Below are positions 7,550 to 16,285 of a stretch of DNA of 64,000 bases, in pieces; the first letter of the stretch is position 1; each line of letters begins with the position of its first letter. Both the position numbers and the translations under genes were made by a program. The stretch spans positions 18,013-82,012 of the forward strand of contig DFHD01000045.1 of assembly GCA_002372545.1 (NCBI GenBank), read 5' to 3'. This DNA is from Lachnospiraceae bacterium UBA3732. Lineage in GTDB: Bacteria > Bacillota > Clostridia > Lachnospirales > Lachnospiraceae. The notes below the pieces were generated by a model. That model saw only the letters and a list, made by a program, of their open reading frames with translations, was not told the origin of the DNA and did not search any database.

Positions 7550-10255
7550 ATGGGTCTTTTCAGCAGTTTGAAAAATATGTTCAGCGGTCAGAAAAAGTCC
7601 AGCAAGAGTTCTGTTGAACTTCAGTATGACAAGGCAATGAACTATTTTGATAATGCCAACGGAGAGGATGGTGTAAAGATCCTCGAGGGTATTGTGGATA
7701 TCGGTATCAACGATGCCCAGTATAAGCAGTTCGGACTGGATGCTCTGCAGGTCATTGCGGAGTATTATGAGAATGGCTCTTATAAGAATGCAAAAACAGA
7801 AAAGAACGTGGGCAAGGCGGCAGCTTATGTGGAAAAGTATGCCAATCTGACCAATGACGGTGAGTCAATCTACCGTGTGGCCAAGATGTATCTGGAAGCG
7901 CAGAATTTTTCCAAAGCCATCACCTTCTTTGAAAAGGCTGCGGTTGCCGGGATCAAGCCTGCATATATGAATCTGGGATCGATCTATGAGAACGGTCTTT
8001 CCCGGGTGGATGAATATGGAAACCGGAGTGAGTTCGTGGTTCCTGTGGATCTGGAACGGGCAAAGTCCTGGTATGGCAAGCTGGCCGATCAGGGCGATGA
8101 AAAGGCCAAAACTGCCTTTGACCGCGTGGATTATGCCATGAAGCATACCGATTCCATCGAGTTCGAGGAAAAGGACAGACTGTATACGGAGATTGCCGAG
8201 AAGAGGAAGGAAAAGGGCAAGGAGCCCCGCTATAAGGCAATTGACCCGGCCAAGCTGCAGTATCAGTATACATATGTGCATAATCAGGTGGATGGTTACA
8301 TCCACAAACTTCCCAAGGACTGGGTAAAGACCATCAATGAGGAAACGGACGAAGAGTATTATGCCCCCAGCATGACCTATAAGGATTTCGAGATGTATGT
8401 TTCCTACGACAGCATCCCCAGAGATTCCAAGAAAACGCTGGAGAATTATCTTCGCTACTGCAATGATGCTTTCGATGAAGAGCTTACACTGAAGTCCTAT
8501 ATCACAGAGTATTCCGACGGTATCTGCACAACGTTCTACCACAAGGGAATGGATAAGGGTATTGTTACCTTTGCCTTTTACAATGGACGCCGGCTGGCCT
8601 GCATGCGTTTCGTGTGCGCGACCATGGAGATCATTGAGCAGTATGAGGAGATCATCTTCGAGACCGCCAATTCCTTTGCCTTTGTAGCGCCGACCCGTGT
8701 CAGTGACCAGAGTCTGAACCGGAAGGATAATCAGTATTACAGCGAGGCAGTTTACTGCTATTATCTGGAGGATTACGAGGGTGCCATGAACGCCGCAAAG
8801 CAGGCACTGAAGCTTGGCTCCATAAAGGCCAGCTACCTTCTGATCGACCTCTACTACGATCCGGATTCTCCGTATCGTGACATTGATAAGACCATCAGCT
8901 ACGCGCAGCAGCTGTTTGAAGCTACCAAGGATCCGGATCTGGCTTTCCTGATCGGTAATATTTATGACCAGGAAAGAAAGGATTACATGAAGGCGCTCAA
9001 CTGGTACGAGGATGCATACCGTCTTGGCCATAAGCGTGTTCCCTTCTATCTTGGCCGGTTCTATTACTATGGTCTTCTTCGTACGGGACGTGACGGTGAG
9101 AAGGCTCTCCGTTATTTCCAGGAGGCACAGAAGAACGGTATTATCGAGGCGGATGCATATATCAAGGATATTAAGGATCTGCACGGCGAGAATCTGCAGT
9201 CCGCATGCGAAAAATGGGAGCGTGCCGTACAGGCCGGCAGCGCTGCTACCGCGCTGAAGGTTGCCCTCATGAAGCAGGCGCAGGTATTCTATATAGCCAG
9301 CGATTATGAGATTGAAAAGGCCTTCCTTGAGGCTCTTGGTCTGGGCAGCACACAGGCGGCCTATGAGCTGGGTAAGATTTACGAAAGACAGGAGGCTTCT
9401 CCTAACTTTGAAGGCGAGAAAAAGAGTCTTTCCTATTTTGAAAAGGCTTATGATAAACAGTATGACGGCTTTGATAAGGAAAACCTCTTCAAGGTGATCA
9501 GGTACAAGGAAGAAAAGGGCGCTACAGAGGAGCAGCTGATCCAGCTGTATCTCGAGAATGCCAAGATGGCTTATGTGCCTGCTGTTGAGAAGGTTACCGA
9601 GCTGGTTCGTTACAGGACGCCGCAGATCACCGAGCTCTATGAAGCGCTTATGGAGCAGGCAGAGGGTGGAGATGATGCAGCCATTATCTCCATGTTCAAG
9701 ATGGAGAAGACCTATCCCGATCTGGTCATCAAAGAGCCTACACATGAACAGAAGGTAATTGAGAATAAATTCTTCCGTCTGCTTGTTCCCCGTGAGTGCA
9801 GCGCGACCATTAACGATGACGGCGGTACCATTAAGCTGGCCGATTCCGTGATCGAGTTTGCGGTTGCCGAGCTTCCGGTAAAGGTAGAGAGCGAAGAGGA
9901 TTACCTGAAGATTTACAAGCTGATCCTTTCCGAGTATCTGCCGGATGATAATGCTGATGTCATTATCGCCAACTCAAGGATGATCGGTTCCGGCATGAAG
10001 GAGCAGAAGGATAATGTATTCTCCTTCAGTATCCTGATGATCAGCTCCAAGAACCAGTATCTGTTTAAGCTCAGCTCCCGTGACAGACGGCAGATGATCT
10101 CCTTCAAGGGTGAAGTGACCAAGATTGCCAAGTCTCTTGTTGAGACGGGAGAAATCTATGTGGCAACCGACGGCAACAGAAGAGATATCGGCCTTTCTGT
10201 TCTGCTGAAGGCAAACGAGGGCGGTTTCCTTTCCATCGGTAAGACAGGGGAGTAA
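7550..10255 (+). CDS. Large Sel1/TPR-repeat protein
   Basis: A 901-residue cytoplasmic protein with no signal peptide or membrane segment. Sel1-like repeats are visible, for example AYMNLGSIYENG, DLAFLIGNIYDQERKDYMKALNWYEDAYRLG-type units, FYLGRFYYYG and AAYELGKIYERQ. The N terminus is MGLFSSLKNMFSG with a Lys/Ser-rich patch, and a non-repeat module of about 170 residues sits in the middle (residues about 240-400). The C-terminal 170 residues also lack repeats and may be a separate domain. Sel1 repeats are protein-interaction scaffolds; no specific function is assignable. I prefer the ATG at 7550 over an in-frame GTG at 7532 because GGAGG (7534-7538) lies between them. It has its own promoter and is followed by the FMN riboswitch. 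Confidence 0.85.
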   Translation: MGLFSSLKNMFSGQKKSSKSSVELQYDKAMNYFDNANGEDGVKILEGIVDIGINDAQYKQFGLDALQVIAEYYENGSYKNAKTEKNVGKAAAYVEKYANLTNDGESIYRVAKMYLEAQNFSKAITFFEKAAVAGIKPAYMNLGSIYENGLSRVDEYGNRSEFVVPVDLERAKSWYGKLADQGDEKAKTAFDRVDYAMKHTDSIEFEEKDRLYTEIAEKRKEKGKEPRYKAIDPAKLQYQYTYVHNQVDGYIHKLPKDWVKTINEETDEEYYAPSMTYKDFEMYVSYDSIPRDSKKTLENYLRYCNDAFDEELTLKSYITEYSDGICTTFYHKGMDKGIVTFAFYNGRRLACMRFVCATMEIIEQYEEIIFETANSFAFVAPTRVSDQSLNRKDNQYYSEAVYCYYLEDYEGAMNAAKQALKLGSIKASYLLIDLYYDPDSPYRDIDKTISYAQQLFEATKDPDLAFLIGNIYDQERKDYMKALNWYEDAYRLGHKRVPFYLGRFYYYGLLRTGRDGEKALRYFQEAQKNGIIEADAYIKDIKDLHGENLQSACEKWERAVQAGSAATALKVALMKQAQVFYIASDYEIEKAFLEALGLGSTQAAYELGKIYERQEASPNFEGEKKSLSYFEKAYDKQYDGFDKENLFKVIRYKEEKGATEEQLIQLYLENAKMAYVPAVEKVTELVRYRTPQITELYEALMEQAEGGDDAAIISMFKMEKTYPDLVIKEPTHEQKVIENKFFRLLVPRECSATINDDGGTIKLADSVIEFAVAELPVKVESEEDYLKIYKLILSEYLPDDNADVIIANSRMIGSGMKEQKDNVFSFSILMISSKNQYLFKLSSRDRRQMISFKGEVTKIAKSLVETGEIYVATDGNRRDIGLSVLLKANEGGFLSIGKTGE

Positions 10256-10298
10256 AGCTGCGTTTATCTCCCGGTAAGACAGAAAAAAAGTATATAGC

Positions 10299-10408
10299 TG
10301 CTTCAGGGCAGGGGGAAGTTCCCGACCGGCGGTAAAGCCCGCGCGTGCATTTGCACATGATCCGGTGAGATTCCGGGGCCGACAGTACAGTCTGGATGAG
10401 AGAAGCAA
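10299..10408 (+). promoter_or_regulatory. FMN riboswitch (RFN element)
   Basis: The signature blocks of the RFN element are all present in order: CTTCAGGGCAGGGGGAA, CCCGACCGGCGGTAAAGCCC, GATCCGGTGAGATTCCGGGG, CCGACAGT and CTGGATGAGAGAAG. FMN binding should lower expression of the rib operon that starts at 10821. The terminator at 10447 is the likely expression platform. Confidence 0.97.
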
Positions 10409-10446
10409 GGAGTATCACGCCGGGATTATCCTGCGTGTAAAGTAAG

Positions 10447-10475
10447 TGCCCTGGAGTTTTTCCGGGGCATTTTCT
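10447..10475 (+). terminator. Terminator of the FMN riboswitch expression platform
   Basis: TGCCCTGGA (10447-10455) pairs with TTCCGGGGCA (10460-10469), followed by TTTTCTT. Confidence 0.85.
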
Positions 10476-10483
10476 TGCGCGAT

Positions 10484-10761
10484 GTTGTTCTATGTTCGAG
10501 TGCTGAAAGCATAGTCCCCGAACACGACAGCGATTTTCTGAAATCTTCCAAAAACCTTCTGAAAGCACCATCGCTCGACTTTAACTCGCTCCCACGCCCT
10601 TTTCCAATGTCGGCACCTCCGCCGGTGCCTCCTCATTGGAAGGCGTGTCCGCTCAGACACAACCGCTCGCGAGGTGCTTATACGAAGCTTTTTGTTCGAT
10701 TTCTACGAAAATCGGTCTATCGTTCGGATGACTATACTTTCATCCCTCGAACGATAACAAC
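10484..10761 (+). repeat. Structured intergenic element, copy A (nested-helix fold)
   Basis: 278 nt that fold back on themselves almost entirely. Outer helices: GTTGTT (10484) with AACAAC (10756-10761), GTTCGAG with CTCGAAC, GAAAGCATAGTC (10505) with GACTATACTTTC (one mismatch), CCGAAC with GTTCGG. Core helices: CGATTTTC (10531-10538) with GAAAATCG (10707-10714), AAAAACCTTC with GAAGCTTTTT, AAGCACC (10563-10569) with GGTGCTT (10673-10679). Apical helices: CACGCC, TTCCAATG and GGCACC with their complements. The core is homologous to 51061-51323. It lies between the riboswitch terminator and ribD. No plausible protein is encoded; it is an RNA or a palindromic mobile element of unknown family. 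Confidence 0.85.
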
Positions 10762-10820
10762 TGCAAAAATGAACGTTATTGACTGGGTCGATAGTATGTG
10801 GCCTTAATGTGAGATGATCA

Positions 10821-12059
10821 GTGGATAATATGACGAATGAAATACAGGAAAAGTACATGCGGCGTGCCATAGAGCTGGCGAAAAAGGGCAGAGGCTTTGT
10901 GAATCCCAACCCACTGGTGGGAGCCGTCATCGTTAAGGACGGCCGCATCATAGGCGAAGGATACCATACCCGGTATGGTGAGCTGCATGCTGAACGAGAA
11001 GCATTGAAAAGCCTGAGGGAGTCAGCAGAAGGGGCAGATATCTACGTGACCCTGGAGCCCTGCTGCCATCATGGAAAACAGCCTCCCTGCACGGAGGCAA
11101 TCGTGGAAAGCGGAATACGCAGAGTGTTTGTGGGTTCCCCGGATCCGAACCCGCTGGTAAGGGGGAAGGGGCTTAAATTCCTGCGAGAGCATGGTATTGA
11201 AGTATTTACCGATGTTCTCCGGGAGGAATGCGATGCGCTGAATCCGGTATTTTTTAAGTATATTACCAGGAAAATTCCATATGTGATCTATAAATATGCC
11301 ATGACTCTGGACGGGAAGACCGCCTGTTACACAGGAGATGCTAAATGGGTATCCAATGATCTGTCAAGGAATTTCACCCAGGACATGCGCGGAGAGTGCA
11401 TGTCGATCATGGCGGGCATCGGCACGGTCCTTGCGGATGATCCGATGCTGAATGCCAGAAAGGAAGGACTTAGACAGCCGGTTCGCCTGATCTGTGATTC
11501 GGGGCTCAGAATTTCCGCTGAATCCAAGCTGGTACAATCCGCCGGAGACTATCCGCTTTGGATACTGGCATCGGAAAATCTTTCAGAAGAAGGGAAGAGG
11601 AAAAAAGCGCAGCTGGAGGCATCCGGAGCTGAGGTGATCCTGCTCCCGGAAGAAGGTTATGCCAGCGGGATGTCCGGGGAAGAAAGTAGGGGGGCAGAAC
11701 CCCCGGAAGGATCGCAGAAAGAGTACGGAGCAGGAGCACCGGCAGATGTTATCAATGTAAGAACAGGGCGGCTCTCTCTTACGGCTGCTCTTCGTGTTCT
11801 GGGAGAACGGGGAATCGACAGCATCCTTCTGGAGGGAGGCGGAACCCTGGCGTGGAGCTTTATGGAACAGAATCTTATAGATGAAATCCGCGTCTTTATC
11901 GCCCCAAAGTTATTCGGCGGGGAAAATGCAGCTTCGCCTGTTAGAGGTGAAGGCATTGACAAGGCGGCTCTGGCGCCGGCCTTTCATCCTGTGGAGTCGA
12001 GGTGGCTGGGCGAGGACTTATATGTGAGGTATGTGAAGGATGTTTACAGGGATCATTGA
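10821..12059 (+). CDS. ribD: Bifunctional riboflavin deaminase/reductase
   Basis: RibD deaminates and then reduces the pyrimidine formed by GTP cyclohydrolase II. The N-terminal cytidine-deaminase-like domain has the zinc motifs LHAEREA and EPCCHHGKQPPC (residues about 52-85). The reductase domain starts near residue 150 (YKYAMTLDGKTA) and ends with ILLEGGGTLAWSF and IAPKLFGG. At 412 residues it is longer than the usual 360-370 because of an unusual Gly/Glu/Ser-rich insertion at about residues 278-312 in the reductase half. The start is GTG 10821 or ATG 10830; neither has a strong ribosome site. It overlaps ribE by 20 nt. Confidence 0.95.
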   Translation: MDNMTNEIQEKYMRRAIELAKKGRGFVNPNPLVGAVIVKDGRIIGEGYHTRYGELHAEREALKSLRESAEGADIYVTLEPCCHHGKQPPCTEAIVESGIRRVFVGSPDPNPLVRGKGLKFLREHGIEVFTDVLREECDALNPVFFKYITRKIPYVIYKYAMTLDGKTACYTGDAKWVSNDLSRNFTQDMRGECMSIMAGIGTVLADDPMLNARKEGLRQPVRLICDSGLRISAESKLVQSAGDYPLWILASENLSEEGKRKKAQLEASGAEVILLPEEGYASGMSGEESRGAEPPEGSQKEYGAGAPADVINVRTGRLSLTAALRVLGERGIDSILLEGGGTLAWSFMEQNLIDEIRVFIAPKLFGGENAASPVRGEGIDKAALAPAFHPVESRWLGEDLYVRYVKDVYRDH

Positions 12060-12786
12060 AGCGGTTGGTGAGGTGAAAGCAGTTCGCCATGGACCGAAAT
12101 CTGCGGCATTGGAGATTCTTTCGCCAACGCTGATGAACGGCATGAAGCTTGGAGACAGCGTGGCGGTGAATGGCGTATGTCTTACGGCAAGAGAAATCCG
12201 TTCTGATGGATTTGCTGCAGATGTGATGGCGGAAACCCTGCGCCGCAGCTCGCTTGGCGAATTAAAAAACGGAAGTTATGTAAACCTGGAAAGAGCCATG
12301 CAGCTGGGATGCCGTTTTGGCGGACATATTGTGGCCGGGCATGTAGATGGCACAGGCGTCATCACCGGCTTTAAGCGAGAGGATGTGGCGGTCTGGGTCA
12401 CCATAAAGGCGGATCGGAAGGTTATGCGGTATATCATCGAAAAGGGCTCTGTCGCCCTTGACGGCGTGAGTCTGACTGTGGCGGAGGTTCTGCCGGACAG
12501 CTTCCGGGTTTCTCTCATCCCGCATACGGCAAAGGAGACCACCTTGCTGGATAAAAAGGTGGGCAGCCGGATCAATATCGAGAACGACATGATCGGTAAA
12601 TATGTGGAACGCCTCCTGGCCTTTGGTCGAATGGAACCGGATCGGAATGCCGGTATGCAGGGTCTGTTTGGCACCGTGGATGATATGCAGTCCGGAAATA
12701 CAGGCTCCGGGGGTAATATGCAGCCCGGAAATACAGGCTCCGGTGGACTCAGTCTTGAAACCCTGGCCGAGAACGGCTTCCTGTAG
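12040..12786 (+). CDS. ribE: Riboflavin synthase alpha subunit
   Basis: This enzyme dismutates two lumazines to riboflavin. It has the two internally homologous barrels: MFTGIIE with VNGVCLT in the first half and VALDGVSLTV in the second. The family is normally about 210-220 residues; this protein has 248, the excess being a C-terminal tail with a tandem 11-residue duplication (MQSGNTGSGGN then MQPGNTGSGGL; DNA copies start at 12685 and 12718). The ATG lies inside the end of ribD, indicating translational coupling. Confidence 0.95.
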   Translation: MFTGIIEAVGEVKAVRHGPKSAALEILSPTLMNGMKLGDSVAVNGVCLTAREIRSDGFAADVMAETLRRSSLGELKNGSYVNLERAMQLGCRFGGHIVAGHVDGTGVITGFKREDVAVWVTIKADRKVMRYIIEKGSVALDGVSLTVAEVLPDSFRVSLIPHTAKETTLLDKKVGSRINIENDMIGKYVERLLAFGRMEPDRNAGMQGLFGTVDDMQSGNTGSGGNMQPGNTGSGGLSLETLAENGFL

Positions 12787-12886
12787 AATCCATCAGGAAT
12801 CCGTTTGAGTATGGGAAATCTCCGGTGTTTTGCATTACTCTTGCTGAAAGGTTATGGGGATATTATCATAAAAGAAGGAGACGGAA

Positions 12887-14095
12887 ATGAACGATTATAC
12901 GCTGAATGAGATAGATGAAATACTGGAGGATATGCGTCAGGGGATTCCTGTTGTGATCATGGATGATGAAAACCGTGAGAACGAGGGGGATGTGATCTTT
13001 GCGGCTGAGTTCGCCACCACCGAGAACGTCAATTTTATGGCAAAATATGCAAGAGGGCTGATTTGTATGCCTATGTCGCAGGAAATCTGTGAAAGGCTGA
13101 AGCTGCCCCAGATGTGCATTGTAAATACCGATAATCACACAACTGCCTTTTCCGTATCCATAGATCATGTGAATACTACTACAGGTATCTCGGCAGAGGA
13201 AAGAGGCATCACGGCCAGGGAGGCTGCCCGTCCGGATGCGAAGCCGGCCGATTTCCGCCGGCCGGGACATATGTTCCCGCTGCAGGCCAGGGAAGGCGGC
13301 GTAATTGAGCGCCCCGGACATACGGAGGCGACTGTCGACCTTTGCCGTCTTGCGGGACTCGAGCCGGTGGGACTTTGCTGCGAGATCATGAAGGATGATG
13401 GTACCATGGCAAGGCTGCCGGATCTTGTGCTTTTTGCACGCGAGAACAATCTGAAGATTTCCACCATTGAAAAGCTTATCCAATACAGAAAAGAACATGA
13501 GGTATTTGTGGAGGAGGTATCTGCTGCCAAGCTTCCGACAAGGTACGGTGAATTCATTATTCACGGCTTCATCAATAAGCTGAACGGGGAACATCATGTT
13601 GCCCTTACGATGGGGAAAATTGATGATGGAGAGCCTGTGCTTGTCCGCGTGCATTCTGAATGCCTTACCGGAGATGCCTTCGGCTCTGCGCGTTGTGACT
13701 GCGGACAGCAGCTGGATGCGGCCATGAAGAAGATTGCAGCAGAGGGCCGGGGAGTTCTCCTTTACATGCGACAGGAGGGCCGGGGCATTGGCCTGATCAA
13801 TAAAATCCGCGCTTACAAGCTGCAGGATGAGGGACTGGATACAGTTGAGGCGAACGTGGAGCTCGGATTCCCCGCTGATGCCCGTGATTATACGATCGGT
13901 ACCCAGATCCTCGTGGAGCTCGGCGTTCGGAAAATGCGTCTTCTTACTAACAACCCGGATAAAATCTACGGACTTGCCGGATATAATCTGGAGATCACGG
14001 AACGCGTTCCCATTGAGGTTGCGGCATCCGCTTATGATGCTTTTTATCTGAAGACCAAAAAAGACAAGATGGGGCATATGCTGAATCTGGATTAA
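12887..14095 (+). CDS. ribBA: Bifunctional DHBP synthase / GTP cyclohydrolase II
   Basis: This protein supplies both riboflavin precursors. The N-terminal RibB domain has MDDENRENEGD and the metal-binding HTEATVDL stretch (residues 1-200). The C-terminal RibA domain has the zinc cysteines in ECLTGDAFGSARCDCG and the MRQEGRGIGLINK loop. The length of 402 residues is typical. The ATG has an AAGGAGA site. A 100 nt gap from ribE shows no convincing promoter. Confidence 0.97.
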   Translation: MNDYTLNEIDEILEDMRQGIPVVIMDDENRENEGDVIFAAEFATTENVNFMAKYARGLICMPMSQEICERLKLPQMCIVNTDNHTTAFSVSIDHVNTTTGISAEERGITAREAARPDAKPADFRRPGHMFPLQAREGGVIERPGHTEATVDLCRLAGLEPVGLCCEIMKDDGTMARLPDLVLFARENNLKISTIEKLIQYRKEHEVFVEEVSAAKLPTRYGEFIIHGFINKLNGEHHVALTMGKIDDGEPVLVRVHSECLTGDAFGSARCDCGQQLDAAMKKIAAEGRGVLLYMRQEGRGIGLINKIRAYKLQDEGLDTVEANVELGFPADARDYTIGTQILVELGVRKMRLLTNNPDKIYGLAGYNLEITERVPIEVAASAYDAFYLKTKKDKMGHMLNLD

Positions 14096-14143
14096 GTGTT
14101 TGTTGGCCCCCGTATAAAGAACGGGGTGAATTGAGGATTGGAC

Positions 14144-14893
14144 ATGGAAGCTGAACAGAATAAAGAAAAGTCCGGGAAAAGCAAAATACGAAAGCGTATC
14201 CTCATCACGGTATTGATCATCCTTTTGCTGGCGCTTTCTGCTGCCGGGATTTACCTCATGACATATTATCATGCGAATGACCGGGCGAAGGAAGCGCTTC
14301 AGTCGGATAAAAGTGTGCAGGTTGAAAAAACGGATTACGGCTGGTATTTTGACGGCCCCGGTAAGGATGATGCTCTGGTTTTTTATCCAGGTGCGAGAGT
14401 GGAGGAAACGGCATATGCGCCATTCCTGCATCTTCTTGCAGAAAGAGGACTTGATGTATGTCTTGTTAAGATGCCTTTCCGGATGGCTGTTTTCGGAAAA
14501 AACAAGGCAACGAATGTGATGAAGCAATACAGCTATAAAAACTGGTATATAGGGGGACATTCCATGGGCGGCGCAATGGCGGCAAGTTATGCCTCCGCGC
14601 ATAGCGGTAAACTGAAAGGCGTAATCCTGTGTGCAGCATATACAGTGGACCGGCTGGATGATTATTTGCAGGTGATTTCTGTTTATGGAGACCGGGACCG
14701 TGTGATCGACCGGAAAAAGCTGGAAAAGGGGCGGGAGCTTTCTCCCGACAGTATGGCAGAGTATGAGATTCCGGGCGCAAATCATGCCGGCTTTGGTGAT
14801 TATGGAAGCCAGAGAGGCGATGGAAAGGCGGAAATCCCGCCGGAGGAGCAGCAGAGACTGGCGGTGGAATTTATAATACGTAATTTAAAATAA
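14144..14893 (+). CDS. Membrane-anchored alpha/beta hydrolase inside the rib operon
   Basis: A 249-residue protein with a charged N terminus, one membrane segment at about residues 19-41 (ILITVLIILLLALSAAGIYL) and an extracellular alpha/beta hydrolase domain. The nucleophile elbow is GHSMGG. The likely acid is in YGDRDRVID and the likely His in GANHAGFGDYGSQ, fitting the Abhydrolase_5 type. It lies between ribBA and ribH on the same strand and has no recognised role in flavin synthesis. I chose the ATG at 14144 because GAGGA (14133-14137) is 6 nt upstream. A short hairpin (CCCCGT/ACGGGG) lies just before. Confidence 0.82.
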   Translation: MEAEQNKEKSGKSKIRKRILITVLIILLLALSAAGIYLMTYYHANDRAKEALQSDKSVQVEKTDYGWYFDGPGKDDALVFYPGARVEETAYAPFLHLLAERGLDVCLVKMPFRMAVFGKNKATNVMKQYSYKNWYIGGHSMGGAMAASYASAHSGKLKGVILCAAYTVDRLDDYLQVISVYGDRDRVIDRKKLEKGRELSPDSMAEYEIPGANHAGFGDYGSQRGDGKAEIPPEEQQRLAVEFIIRNLK

Positions 14894-14986
14894 TGGTAAC
14901 TGTCAGCGGATGCTTCAAAAACTTGCTGGACGTCCGCGCACGTAATGCGGTTTTTTACAAAGAAATTACTCACGAGGAGGAAAAAA

Positions 14987-15448
14987 ATGAAGAAGCTGGA
15001 AGGAAAAGTAGTCGCAGAAGGAATGAAGGTAGCCATTGTGGCTTCCCGGTTTAATGAATTTATTGTGCAGAAACTGGTGGGCGGCGCTGTGGATGGTCTG
15101 GTAAGACATAATGCGGCGGAAGAGGATATTACGCTGGCCTGGGTACCCGGTGCATTTGAAATTCCGCTGGTTGCCAAGAAGCTGGCAAAAAGCGGAAATT
15201 ATGACGCCGTGATCTGTCTGGGGGCTGTGATCCGGGGCGAGACCAGTCACTATGATTATGTATGCGCAGAGGTTTCCAAGGGCATTGCGCAGGTAGAGCT
15301 GGAATCCGGAATCCCGGTCATGTTCGGCATCTTAACAACAGATACCATCGAACAGGCTGTACAGCGCGCCGGAAGCAAGGCGGGAAATAAGGGCTATGAC
15401 TGTGCGCTCGGTGCCATTGAGATGGTCAACCTGATGCGGGCAATCTAA
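14987..15448 (+). CDS. ribH: 6,7-dimethyl-8-ribityllumazine synthase
   Basis: This is the penultimate enzyme of riboflavin synthesis; the family forms icosahedral shells. A 153-residue protein of normal length carries ASRFNEF, VPGAFEIP, the ribose-phosphate site GAVIRGETSHYDYV and VMFGILTTD. The catalytic His is in the SHYDYV segment. The ATG at 14987 follows a strong GAGGAGG site. The next gene starts at the base after the stop. Confidence 0.97.
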   Translation: MKKLEGKVVAEGMKVAIVASRFNEFIVQKLVGGAVDGLVRHNAAEEDITLAWVPGAFEIPLVAKKLAKSGNYDAVICLGAVIRGETSHYDYVCAEVSKGIAQVELESGIPVMFGILTTDTIEQAVQRAGSKAGNKGYDCALGAIEMVNLMRAI

Positions 15449-16246
15449 ATGAATCCTTTTCATATGAATCTTTTGTTTTTTGATATTGACGGGACACTGA
15501 TCACAGATGATGATGAGCACTTTTTTCCGGAGGATGCCAGAGAGGCTCTGCGGATGGTGCAGGCGGCCGGAAATAAGATTTTTATCAATACGGGAAGAGT
15601 GTTCAGTAATGTGGAGACGCACATCCGGCAGGGCTTTGACGGACTGGTGTGCGGCTGCGGAACGGATATCCGAATCGGCAAGGAATGTGTTTTCCGGCAT
15701 ACCTTCCCGCGGGATTTTTGTGTTATGATCGCAGAGGCATGCCGCAGGTATCGGTTTTCCGGGCTGTTTGAGCATGCGGAGCATACCGCCATTGATACGG
15801 AGGTGGAGCTCGGAGACAGATCCAAGCTGGTGGAATACTTTCAGCAAAACGGACGCCGGCTCATTACGGATATTTATGATCCGGATTTTACCTTCGATAA
15901 ATTCTCTGCCTTCTACGATGAAAAGAGCGATGTGGATGGGTTCCGTACATATATTTCGGAGTGGTTTCATTATATTGACCGGGAAGGAAACTTCTGCGAA
16001 ATAGTGCCAAAGGGATTTTCCAAGGCAAGCGGGATTCAGTTTCTGCTTGACTATTACGGTCTGGATAGGCATAATACCTATGTGTTTGGAGACGGAAACA
16101 ATGATCTGGAAATGCTCCGTTTTTCTCCCCATTCCGTTTGCATGGGACTTGGCTCGGAGGATGCGAAGAAGGCAGCGGACTTTGTCACGGCTGATGTACG
16201 GGAGGGCGGCCTTCGGAAAGCTATGGAGCATTACGGTCTGATCTGA
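15449..16246 (+). CDS. Cof-type HAD-IIB phosphatase
   Basis: A 265-residue cytoplasmic HAD phosphatase. Motif I is FFDIDGTLI (nucleophile Asp), motif II is INTGR, and motifs III/IV lie in KASGIQFLL and VFGDGNNDLEML. This is the Cof/YidA-like type IIB cap family, acting on sugar phosphates or FMN-like substrates. Its abutment to ribH makes a flavin phosphate or ribityl intermediate phosphatase attractive, as HAD phosphatases do this step in other bacteria. That link is inference from position. Confidence 0.88.
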   Translation: MNPFHMNLLFFDIDGTLITDDDEHFFPEDAREALRMVQAAGNKIFINTGRVFSNVETHIRQGFDGLVCGCGTDIRIGKECVFRHTFPRDFCVMIAEACRRYRFSGLFEHAEHTAIDTEVELGDRSKLVEYFQQNGRRLITDIYDPDFTFDKFSAFYDEKSDVDGFRTYISEWFHYIDREGNFCEIVPKGFSKASGIQFLLDYYGLDRHNTYVFGDGNNDLEMLRFSPHSVCMGLGSEDAKKAADFVTADVREGGLRKAMEHYGLI

Positions 16247-16285
16247 CTTCCGGCATTATTATTACACATTAATCAGGTAACAGAG

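Noticed and set aside
7865..9745. Open - strand frame of 626 codons antisense to the Sel1-repeat gene
   Set aside because: Shadow of a long well-supported gene; the residues are those expected from antisense of its codons and no start signal exists. The same applies to long antisense frames over ribBA, the exporter operon and the giant sensor.
10475..10807. 110-codon open frame across structured element A
   Set aside because: The frame is not kept between copy A and copy B, and helix pairing explains the sequence better.
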